NCBI RefSeq assembly: GCF_000177195.2
Contig: NC_015953.1
Location: 5,270,001-5,334,000, forward strand
Direction: 5' to 3'
Source: Streptomyces sp. SirexAA-E
GTDB lineage: Bacteria > Actinomycetota > Actinomycetes > Streptomycetales > Streptomycetaceae
DNA length: 64,000 nucleotides
A program made the position numbers and the translations under genes. Shown in pieces: positions 49,660-57,104 of the stretch (its first letter is position 1; each line of letters opens with the position of its first letter). A model generated the notes under the pieces. That model was not told the DNA's origin. It made no database searches and saw only the letters and a program-made list of their open reading frames with translations.

Positions 49660-51090
49660 TCATCCCGCGGCGTCCGCCCGGGCGGCCGGGCGGCGCAGGA
49701 GTGCGTACATCCCCGCCGCGACGAGCACCGTCGCGGCCCAGCCCAGGCCGTTGCGCCCGATCCAGGTGCCGGCGAACGGGCCGGTCAGCCACCGCGCCTT
49801 GACGAAGAGCAGCCCCACGACGAGGGCGGTGGCCCAGGCGGTCACCGCGGACAGGCGGAAGCCGGCCGTGTACCAGTAGGCACTGCGCGACGTGGTGTCC
49901 ATGAGGGCCTCGGCGTCGTACACGCGCCCGTACAGCAGGTCCACGCCGAACACCCCGATCCAGGCGGAGAACGTCACACCGAGCAGGGTCAGGAACGCGA
50001 GGAAGGCGTCGAGGAAGTCCGCCGCCACCACCATCAGCCACCCGCCGAGCAGGACGCTGATGAGGGCGTTGACGCCCACGGCCCGGGTGCGCGGAAGGGC
50101 GATGCCGAGCGTCTGGGCGGTGAAACCCGCCGAGTACATCGACATCGCGTTGATCATCACCATCCCGGCCACCGCGATCAGCAGGTACGGCACCGAGATC
50201 CACACCGGCAGCAGTTCCCCGATGAAGGCCACCGGGTCCTTCGTGACCGCCAGGTCCGGCGCGCCCACCGCCATCACCGCGCCCATCGTCACCATCGGGG
50301 CCACGGTGATCACCGCGCCGGCCACGGTGGCGCCCACCATCGCGCCGCCCGAAGCCGAACGCGGCAGATACCGGGCGAAGTCCGGGCCGGACGGGACCCA
50401 GCTGATGCCCCCGGCGGCCAGCGTCCCCACCCCGGCGACCGTCATCGCCGCCGAACCCGCCGGGCGGTCCAGGACGGCCTGCCACGGTGTGGTGACGACG
50501 AGGTGGACCAGCACGAGGAGGCTGGCGCCACCGAAGAGGTACGCCGAGGCCCCGCAGCACATCCGCAGCGCGCGGATGCCGAGCCCCGAGACGAGGAAGC
50601 CGGCGGCGACGAAGGCGGTCAGCGTCGACAGTGCGAGCGTGCTCGTCCGCCGGACGTCCAGCACCAGATCGAGCACGGCCAGCAGGGCGTAGGCGCCGGT
50701 GACGGCGTTGACGGTCTCCCAGCCCCAGCGTGCCACCCACAACAGGGCGCCGGGCAGGAGGTTGCCGCGCTGCCCGAAGACCGCCCTCGACAGCGCCATG
50801 CCGGGGGCGCCCCCGCGCTTCCCCGCGATCGAGACCAGGCCCACCAGCCCGAACGCGAGCAGGGGAGCGGTCACCGCGACGGTCAGCACCTGCCAGAAGT
50901 TGAGGCCGTTGAAGACGGTCAGCCCGGCCCCCACCGTCAGCAGCAGCACCGTCATGTTGGCCGTCACCCAGGTGGGGAAGAGGGCGCGGACCCGGCCGGT
51001 GCGCTCGTCGTCGGGGACGGGGTCCAGACCGCGGTTCTCCACGCGCAGCAGCGTACCGGCAGGTCGCCCTTTTGCCTCCAAAAGGTGCAT
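49660..51090 (-). CDS. NCS1-family purine/cytosine permease
   Basis: This protein of about 476 aa has roughly 12 hydrophobic helices and the NCS1 hallmarks: FPTWVTANMTVL in helix 1, GKRGGAPGMALSRAVFGQRGN, and ISWVPSGPDFARYLP near mid-protein. It should import cytosine, purines or a related base, likely with protons or sodium; the substrate is not decidable. I start at ATG 51090 (MHLLEAKGRPAG); GTG 51042 is an alternative and neither has a strong ribosome binding site. It is divergent from ftsY over about 76 bp. Confidence 0.85.
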   Translation of the reverse strand: MHLLEAKGRPAGTLLRVENRGLDPVPDDERTGRVRALFPTWVTANMTVLLLTVGAGLTVFNGLNFWQVLTVAVTAPLLAFGLVGLVSIAGKRGGAPGMALSRAVFGQRGNLLPGALLWVARWGWETVNAVTGAYALLAVLDLVLDVRRTSTLALSTLTAFVAAGFLVSGLGIRALRMCCGASAYLFGGASLLVLVHLVVTTPWQAVLDRPAGSAAMTVAGVGTLAAGGISWVPSGPDFARYLPRSASGGAMVGATVAGAVITVAPMVTMGAVMAVGAPDLAVTKDPVAFIGELLPVWISVPYLLIAVAGMVMINAMSMYSAGFTAQTLGIALPRTRAVGVNALISVLLGGWLMVVAADFLDAFLAFLTLLGVTFSAWIGVFGVDLLYGRVYDAEALMDTTSRSAYWYTAGFRLSAVTAWATALVVGLLFVKARWLTGPFAGTWIGRNGLGWAATVLVAAGMYALLRRPAARADAAG

Positions 51091-51166
51091 AAGCCCCGCG
51101 TGGTCGGTCCGGGCGCCACTCCGGAACCACGCCGGAGGGACCTCTGTGGCCGATACTGGACGGGTT

Positions 51167-52372
51167 ATGGAAATCGTCATCCTTGCTGTAGTCATCGCCC
51201 TGGTCGCGGTCGGCCTGATCAGCGGGCTCGTGGTCAGCAGCCGCAAGAAGAAGCAGCTGCCGCCCTCGGCGCCGTCGAGCACGCCGACCCTCACTCCTCC
51301 CGCCGAGCCCCGTGTCGGCGAGGAGGCCGAGACGCCGCGCGACGAAGCGCGGCGCCCCATCGAGGAGGTCGGTCTCCCCGGTGCCGGGACTCCCGTCGAG
51401 GAGGAGCCGGTCGTCCTCGAACCGGAGACCCCCGCGCTGGAGGTCCCCGAGCCCACCGCCGGCCGGCTGGTGCGCCTGCGCGCCCGGCTCGCCCGCTCGC
51501 AGAACTCCCTCGGGAAGGGGCTGCTCGCACTCCTGTCCCGCGACAACCTCGACGAGGACACCTGGGAGGAGATCGAGGACACGCTCCTGACGGCCGACGT
51601 CGGCGTGGCCCCCACCCAGGAGCTGGTGGAGCGGCTGCGCGAGCGGGTCCGCGTCCTCGGTACCCGTACGCCCGAGGAACTGCGCGCGCTGCTGCGCGAG
51701 GAGCTCGTGGCCCTGCTCGGCCCCGACTTCGACCGTGAGGTGAAGACCGAGGGCGGCGCCGAGACGCCCGGCGTCGTGATGGTCGTCGGGGTCAACGGCA
51801 CCGGCAAGACGACCACGACGGGCAAGCTCGCCCGGGTGCTGGTCGCCGACGGGCGCAGCGTCGTGCTCGGCGCCGCGGACACCTTCCGCGCCGCCGCCGC
51901 CGACCAGCTCCAGACCTGGGGCGAGCGCGTCGGCGCCCGTACCGTCCGCGGGCCCGAGGGCGGCGACCCCGCCTCGATCGCCTTCGACGCGGTGAAGGAG
52001 GGCATCGCCGAGGGTGCCGACGTGGTGCTCATCGACACCGCGGGCCGACTCCACACCAAGACCGGCCTCATGGACGAGCTCGGCAAGGTGAAGCGGGTCG
52101 TCGAGAAGCACGGGCCGCTGGACGAGGTCCTCCTCGTCCTCGACGCCACGACCGGGCAGAACGGCCTCGTGCAGGCCCGCGTCTTCGCCGAGGTCGTCGA
52201 CATCACCGGCATCGTCCTGACCAAGCTGGACGGCACCGCCAAGGGCGGCATCGTCATCGCCGTCCAGCGCGAGCTGGGCGTCCCGGTCAAGCTCATCGGC
52301 CTCGGTGAGGGGCCGGACGACCTCGCCCCGTTCGAACCGGGTGCCTTCGTCGACGCGCTGATCGGCGACTGA
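51167..52372 (+). CDS. ftsY: Signal recognition particle receptor FtsY
   Basis: This 401-aa SRP receptor GTPase has one N-terminal membrane helix (about 3-24), as in actinobacteria, an acidic/Pro-rich linker (A domain, about 30-105), then the N domain and G domain with VGVNGTGKTTTTGKLA near 205, DTFRAAAADQL, DTAGRLHTK, and LTKLDGTAKGG. It docks ribosomes carrying membrane proteins through Ffh, whose gene lies 7 kb downstream. ATG 51167 has a GATACT hexamer 9 nt upstream and no Shine-Dalgarno, so it may be leaderless. Confidence 0.96.
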   Translation: MEIVILAVVIALVAVGLISGLVVSSRKKKQLPPSAPSSTPTLTPPAEPRVGEEAETPRDEARRPIEEVGLPGAGTPVEEEPVVLEPETPALEVPEPTAGRLVRLRARLARSQNSLGKGLLALLSRDNLDEDTWEEIEDTLLTADVGVAPTQELVERLRERVRVLGTRTPEELRALLREELVALLGPDFDREVKTEGGAETPGVVMVVGVNGTGKTTTTGKLARVLVADGRSVVLGAADTFRAAAADQLQTWGERVGARTVRGPEGGDPASIAFDAVKEGIAEGADVVLIDTAGRLHTKTGLMDELGKVKRVVEKHGPLDEVLLVLDATTGQNGLVQARVFAEVVDITGIVLTKLDGTAKGGIVIAVQRELGVPVKLIGLGEGPDDLAPFEPGAFVDALIGD

Positions 52373-52394
52373 CCGCACCGACGACCCCGATCGC

Positions 52395-52436
52395 CGGAAG
52401 GGCGGTGGACCCCCTCGGGGGCTCACCGCCCTTCGG
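52395..52436. terminator. Terminator ftsY / Prim-Pol gene
   Basis: The stem aagggcggtg (52398-52407) pairs with caccgccctt (52424-52433), with an inner ccccc/ggggg pairing, between convergent genes. Confidence 0.7.
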
Positions 52437-52439
52437 CCG

Positions 52440-53087
52440 TCACAGGCGATGGCATATGTACGCCAGGGTGCCCAGCAGCAGGCGCGCGTGCGGGGGAGTG
52501 ACCGACGTGTCCGGCGGCGGTGGGCGCAGCCAGCGGACCGGGCCGAGGCCGCCGAGGTCCGAGGGCGGGGCGGTGACGAAGCTGCCCGGTCCCAGGGCGC
52601 GCAGGTCCAGGTCGGCGTCGTCCCAGCCCATCCGGTAGAGCAGCCCGGGTAACTGGGCCGCGGCGCCGGGGGCGACGAAGAACTGGGTACGCCCGTCGGG
52701 TGTCACCGTCACGGGGCCGAGCGGCAGGCCCATCCGCTCCATCCTGACCAGCGCGCGTCGGCCGGGCGCCTCCGCGACGTCGAGCACGTCGAACGCACGG
52801 CCCACCGGGAGCAGTAACGAGGCGCCCGGCACCTCGGCCCAGGCGTCCGCGGCCGCGCGGAGGGTGGCGCCCGCGGGGACCTCGAGGGAGAAGTCCAGCG
52901 GGTGCGCGCCGGGGGCGGCGCAGCAAAGATCCCCGCAGGAGCAGATCCCCGCCGCGGCCCGGGTGCCCGGGACGACCGCCCAGCCCCGGAGCCCCGTGTA
53001 CTCGGCCACCGCGGTCGCCCCGGCCGTACGGCCGCGGCGCCGCGATCCGGGGCGCATCTCGCGGATGCCGCCGATCGTGAAGCCCAT
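52440..53087 (-). CDS. Stand-alone bifunctional primase/polymerase (Prim-Pol)-domain protein
   Basis: This 215-aa protein resembles the N-terminal Prim-Pol domain found in plasmid and phage replication proteins. It has GWAVVPGTR, a cysteine cluster CSCGDLCCAAPGAHPL, a DVLDV segment where the DxD metal-binding motif is expected, and a late FVTAPPSDLGG. Helicase and primase C-terminal modules are absent. Similar short proteins are chromosomal in Streptomyces; whether they still polymerise is unknown. It is divergent from nsdA over 424 bp. Confidence 0.72.
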   Translation of the reverse strand: MGFTIGGIREMRPGSRRRGRTAGATAVAEYTGLRGWAVVPGTRAAAGICSCGDLCCAAPGAHPLDFSLEVPAGATLRAAADAWAEVPGASLLLPVGRAFDVLDVAEAPGRRALVRMERMGLPLGPVTVTPDGRTQFFVAPGAAAQLPGLLYRMGWDDADLDLRALGPGSFVTAPPSDLGGLGPVRWLRPPPPDTSVTPPHARLLLGTLAYICHRL

Positions 53088-53511
53088 GCCCCCTCCAACG
53101 GGTCCGACTCACCGGTGGTTACGACCGGAGCCCCGAACGTCCTCCGTCGCCGCCGGCGGTTCCGCAGCGCGTGGTGGAGGTGCGGGGGGTGTGCGCCCGT
53201 GGCTGCGCGCGCCCCTGAATGCTTCACTCCGCCTGTCACTGATCGCGCTCTGTCAAGTGAATCGCGGCTGGTCCCCGGCGCGTTCATCCGAAGGGGTGGC
53301 GAATGGTGGCGTTTCCGCCACCCCCTCGCGTCAGCGGTGACCGAGGCGTTACTGTCGGTACCGAGCCTGCAATTGCATGTGCGTCCGTGGGTATGCCACG
53401 GGCAACCCGATGTCCGGTCCGGCGGTGGGCAATCGCCGTACGGGCAGGGACGGGACACGGCATTCTGACGGAGGTTCGCGCGAAGGATTCCAGCGGGATG
53501 GGGGCGTTCCA
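53088..53511. other. Intergenic region between Prim-Pol gene and nsdA
   Basis: This 424-bp gap lies between divergent genes and should hold both promoters. A TACTGT hexamer near 53350 is a weak -10 candidate for nsdA. The open frames running through it lack start signals and coding character, and I see no other element. Confidence 0.4.
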
Positions 53512-54987
53512 GTGAGTGGCAGCGGCGCAGGCGAGACGAATGCCGGAAAGCGCCCGAACGGGCAGCTCGGCTCGTGGTTCGTCCGCAGCGGCTGGTCGAA
53601 GGGCGAGCTCGCCCGCCAGGTGAACCGCCGGGCCCGTCAGATGGGCGCCCACCACATCAGCACCGACACCTCACGGGTGCGGCGCTGGCTGGACGGCGAG
53701 CAGCCGCGCGAACCCATTCCGCGCATCCTCTCCGAGCTCTTCTCCGAGCGCTTCGGCACCGTCGTCCCCGTCGAGGACCTCGGGCTGCGCTCCGCCCACC
53801 AGTCGCCCTCGGTGTCCGGGGTGGACCTGCCCTGGGCGGGCCCGCAGACCGTGGCGCTGCTCAGCGAGTTCTCCCGCAGCGACCTGATGCTGGCCCGGCG
53901 CGGCTTCCTCGGCAGCTCCCTCGCCCTGGCCGCCGGGCCCACCCTCATCGAGCCGATGCAGCGCTGGCTGGTGCCCGTCACCCCCGGAGCGCAGCCGGAG
54001 GCGGAACAGAAGACCGCCTCCTCCCGCCCCTCCAAGCTCTCCCGGCCGGAGCTGGATCTGCTGGAGTCCACCACCGCGATGTTCCGGCAGTGGGACGCCC
54101 AGTGCGGTGGCGGACTGCGCCGCAAGGCGGTCGTGGGCCAGCTCCACGAGGTCACCGACCTCTTACAGGAGCCCCACCCCGAGGCGACCTCCAAGCGGCT
54201 CTTCCGCTGCGCCGCCGAGCTGGCCGAGCTCGCCGGATGGATGAGCTACGACGTGGGACTCCAGCCCACCGCCCAGAAGTACTTCGTGCTGGCCCTGCAC
54301 GCGGCCAAGGAGGCCGGGGACAAGCCGCTCGGCTCCTACATCCTGTCCAGCATGAGCCGCCAGATGATCCACCTCGGCCGGCCCGACGACGCACTCGAAC
54401 TGATCCACCTCGCCCAGTACGGCAGCCGCGACTGCGCGACCGCCCGCACCCAGGCCATGCTGTATGCGATGGAGGCCCGGGCCTACGCCAACATGGGCCA
54501 GCCCAGCAAGTGCCGGCGCGCGGTCCGGATGGCCGAGGACACCTTCGCCGACGCGGCCTTCGACGACGCGCCCGAGCCCGACTGGATCCGCTTCTTCTCC
54601 GACGCCGAGCTGCACGGCGAGAACGCGCACTCCTACCGCGACCTCGCCTACGTCGCAGGCCGCAGCCCCACGTACGCCTCGCTCGCCGAGCCCGTCATGG
54701 CCCGCGCGGTGGAGCTGTTCGGCGAGGACGACGAACACCAGAGGTCCTACGCCCTCAACCTCATCGGCATGGCCACCGTGCACCTCCTCCAGCGCGAGCC
54801 CGAGAAGTCCACCGTGCTGGCCACCCAGGCCCTGCACGTCGCCAAGCGGGTCCGGTCCGAGCGCGTCAACACCCGGCTCCGCAAGACCGTCGACACCGCC
54901 GTCAGGGACTTCGGCGACATCCCCGAGGTCGCCCGGCTCACCGACCTGCTCACCGAACAACTCCCGGAGACCGCCGAAGCGGTCTGA
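53512..54987 (+). CDS. nsdA: Negative regulator of sporulation and antibiotic production NsdA
   Basis: This 491-aa protein starts at GTG 53512. An N-terminal helix-turn-helix-like region (SWFVRSGWSKGELARQVNRRAR, then RRWLDGEQPREPIPRIL) is followed by a linker with a hydrophobic GFLGSSLALAAGP segment, and a large all-helical region with TPR-like repeats (about 190-480). By synteny and sequence it matches S. coelicolor NsdA (SCO5582), whose loss increases antibiotics and sporulation. Codon 54163-54165 is TTA, read only by the bldA tRNA, so translation may depend on developmental stage. The gene stands alone before amtB. Confidence 0.88.
   Translation: MSGSGAGETNAGKRPNGQLGSWFVRSGWSKGELARQVNRRARQMGAHHISTDTSRVRRWLDGEQPREPIPRILSELFSERFGTVVPVEDLGLRSAHQSPSVSGVDLPWAGPQTVALLSEFSRSDLMLARRGFLGSSLALAAGPTLIEPMQRWLVPVTPGAQPEAEQKTASSRPSKLSRPELDLLESTTAMFRQWDAQCGGGLRRKAVVGQLHEVTDLLQEPHPEATSKRLFRCAAELAELAGWMSYDVGLQPTAQKYFVLALHAAKEAGDKPLGSYILSSMSRQMIHLGRPDDALELIHLAQYGSRDCATARTQAMLYAMEARAYANMGQPSKCRRAVRMAEDTFADAAFDDAPEPDWIRFFSDAELHGENAHSYRDLAYVAGRSPTYASLAEPVMARAVELFGEDDEHQRSYALNLIGMATVHLLQREPEKSTVLATQALHVAKRVRSERVNTRLRKTVDTAVRDFGDIPEVARLTDLLTEQLPETAEAV
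54163..54165 (+). promoter_or_regulatory. In-frame TTA (bldA) codon in nsdA
   Basis: This is the only in-frame TTA codon I found in the window's genes. It lies in the TDLLQEPH stretch of nsdA and would make translation dependent on the bldA leucyl tRNA. Confidence 0.85.
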
Positions 54988-55377
54988 CCGGCGGCGCTCC
55001 CGTACCGGAGCCCGCCCCGGCGCCCCGGCGCCGGCCCCGCAACCACCGGCCACGACAGCCGTCCCCACATCCCGACTCGGCTCCCCCATCGCCAGGTCAG
55101 CGGACGGCCGCCGTGGCCGGTTCACGTCGCGTCGCGGATCCGGGCCGGTTCCGCGCACCGTATGCGGCGCCGCGGGCAGGGTAAGCACCACACCGGTCCA
55201 GACACTTCCGGTTCATTCCGGCGTAACACACCACGCTCCTTCGTCACTGCGGCGAAACACCGTGCGGCATTCGTGGAAACGGCGTTGCGCGAATCTCATG
55301 GCGCATAACCGGCCCGCACCTTTTCACCGTGGTCCCGCACCCCCGCACGTGGCCGCACCGACGACGAGGAGACGCCG
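54988..55377. other. Intergenic region upstream of amtB
   Basis: This 390-bp region holds the GlnR-type box (55243-55280) and a possible -10 near 55303-55308 (gcgcataacc). The first 200 bp after nsdA are low-complexity Pro/Arg-like sequence with no gene I can support. Confidence 0.5.
55243..55280 (+). promoter_or_regulatory. GlnR-type operator upstream of amtB
   Basis: Half-sites GTCAC (55243-55247), GAAAC (55254-55258), a degenerate CGGCA (55265-55269) and GAAAC (55276-55280) are each separated by exactly 6 nt. This is the GlnR consensus gTnAC-n6-GaAAC-n6-gTnAC-n6-GaAAC. The box centre lies about 45 bp before a CATAAC -10 candidate, a normal activator position. Confidence 0.75.
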
Positions 55378-56730
55378 ATGCCCCCAGGCATCACGACGCT
55401 TGCCGCAGACGCCCCGCAGCTGTCTGCCGCCAACACAGGGTTCATGCTCATCTGCTCCGCGCTGGTGATGCTCATGACCCCGGGTCTGGCCTTCTTCTAC
55501 GGAGGCATGGTCCGCGTCAAGAGCACTCTGAACATGCTGATGATGAGCTTCATCAGCCTCGGGATCGTCACGATCCTGTGGGTGCTCTACGGATTCGGCC
55601 TCGCCTTCGGCACGGACAACGGCTCCGTCATCGGCTGGAGCTCCGACTTCGCCGGCCTCAGCGGGATCGGTGTCACCGAGCTCTGGGACGGGACCACCAT
55701 CCCGGTCTACGTCTTCGCCGTCTTCCAGCTGATGTTCGCCGTGCTCACCCCGGCCCTCATCAGCGGCGCCCTCGCCGACCGCGTCAAGTTCACCTCCTGG
55801 GCCCTGTTCATCACCCTCTGGGTCACCGTCGTCTACTTCCCGGTCGCGCACTGGGTCTGGGGCGCGGGCGGCTGGCTGTTCGAACTGGGGGTCATCGACT
55901 TCGCCGGCGGTACGGCCGTCCACATCAACGCCGGTGCCGCCGCCCTCGGCGTGATCCTCGTCATCGGCAAGCGGGTCGGCTTCAAGAAGGACCCGATGCG
56001 GCCGCACAGCCTGCCGCTCGTCATGCTCGGCGCCGCACTCCTGTGGTTCGGCTGGTTCGGCTTCAACGCCGGCTCGTGGCTGGGCAACGACGACGGTGTC
56101 GGCGCGGTCATGTTCCTCAACACCCAGGTCGCCACCGGTGCCGCGGTCCTCGGCTGGCTCGCCTACGAGAAGATCCGCCACGGCTCCTTCACCACCCTCG
56201 GTGCCGCCTCCGGCGCCGTCGCCGGCCTCGTCGCCATCACCCCCGCGGGCGGCTCCGTCAGCCCGCTCGGTGCCATCGCGGTCGGTGTCGTCGCCGGTGT
56301 CCTGTGCGCCATGGCCGTCGGCCTGAAGTACAGGTTCGGCTACGACGACTCCCTGGACGTCGTCGGCGTCCACCTCGTCGGCGGTGTCATCGGCTCCCTC
56401 CTCGTCGGCCTCTTCGCCACCGGCGGCGTCCAGTCCGACGCCAAGGGACTCTTCTACGGCGGCGGCCTCGACCAGCTCGGCAAGCAGGCCGTCGGCGTCT
56501 TCGCGGTCCTCGCGTACTCTCTGGTCGTCTCCGGCCTCCTCGCCCTGCTGCTCGACAGGACGATCGGGATGCGGGTGAGCGAGGACGACGAGATCTCCGG
56601 CATCGACCAGGTCGAGCACGCCGAGACGGCGTACGACTTCAGCGGCGCGGGCGGCGGCACGGCCCCCCGCACCACCACCCCGGCGCCCGGCGCCACGGCC
56701 GCCCCGACGAACAAGAAGGTGGACGCATGA
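55378..56730 (+). CDS. amtB: Ammonium transporter AmtB
   Basis: This 450-aa Amt/Rh protein has 11 predicted membrane helices, with FFYGGMVRVKSTLNMLMMSF in helix 1-2, the pore histidines in GGTAVHINAG (about residue 181) and DVVGVHLVGG (about residue 332), and a cytosolic C-terminal tail extended by a Thr/Pro/Ala-rich stretch. It imports ammonium and is blocked by GlnK. ATG 55378 follows GAGGAGA. Its TGA overlaps the glnK ATG. Activation by GlnR under nitrogen limitation is expected from the upstream box. Confidence 0.96.
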   Translation: MPPGITTLAADAPQLSAANTGFMLICSALVMLMTPGLAFFYGGMVRVKSTLNMLMMSFISLGIVTILWVLYGFGLAFGTDNGSVIGWSSDFAGLSGIGVTELWDGTTIPVYVFAVFQLMFAVLTPALISGALADRVKFTSWALFITLWVTVVYFPVAHWVWGAGGWLFELGVIDFAGGTAVHINAGAAALGVILVIGKRVGFKKDPMRPHSLPLVMLGAALLWFGWFGFNAGSWLGNDDGVGAVMFLNTQVATGAAVLGWLAYEKIRHGSFTTLGAASGAVAGLVAITPAGGSVSPLGAIAVGVVAGVLCAMAVGLKYRFGYDDSLDVVGVHLVGGVIGSLLVGLFATGGVQSDAKGLFYGGGLDQLGKQAVGVFAVLAYSLVVSGLLALLLDRTIGMRVSEDDEISGIDQVEHAETAYDFSGAGGGTAPRTTTPAPGATAAPTNKKVDA

Positions 56731-57065
56731 AGCTCATCACCGCAGTCGTGAAGCCCCACCGGCTGGACGAGATCAAGGAGGCCCTCCAGGCCTTCGGCGT
56801 CCAGGGGCTCACGGTCACGGAGGCCAGCGGCTACGGGCGCCAGCGCGGCCACACCGAGGTCTACCGCGGTGCCGAGTACACCGTCGACCTCGTACCGAAG
56901 ATCCGCATCGAGGTCCTCGTCGAGGACGAGGACGCGGAACAGCTCATCGACGTGGTCGTCAAGGCCGCGCGGACGGGCAAGATCGGGGACGGGAAGGTCT
57001 GGAGCGTCCCGGTCGAGACCGCGATCCGCGTACGGACCGGCGAACGCGGCCCCGACGCGCTCTGA
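56727..57065 (+). CDS. glnK: PII signal protein GlnK
   Basis: This 112-aa PII protein starts MKLITAVVKPHRLDEIKEAL, with the T-loop YRGAEYTVDLVPK carrying Tyr51, the modification site (adenylylated in Streptomyces), and a C-terminal GKIGDGKVWSVPVE motif that binds ATP/ADP. It senses 2-oxoglutarate and energy charge and binds AmtB. The start overlaps amtB (ATGA), and glnD follows after 39 bp. Confidence 0.97.
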   Translation: MKLITAVVKPHRLDEIKEALQAFGVQGLTVTEASGYGRQRGHTEVYRGAEYTVDLVPKIRIEVLVEDEDAEQLIDVVVKAARTGKIGDGKVWSVPVETAIRVRTGERGPDAL

Positions 57066-57104
57066 CCCGCAGACCCACCGAACGGCTCGACGGAAGGCAG
57101 CTGG

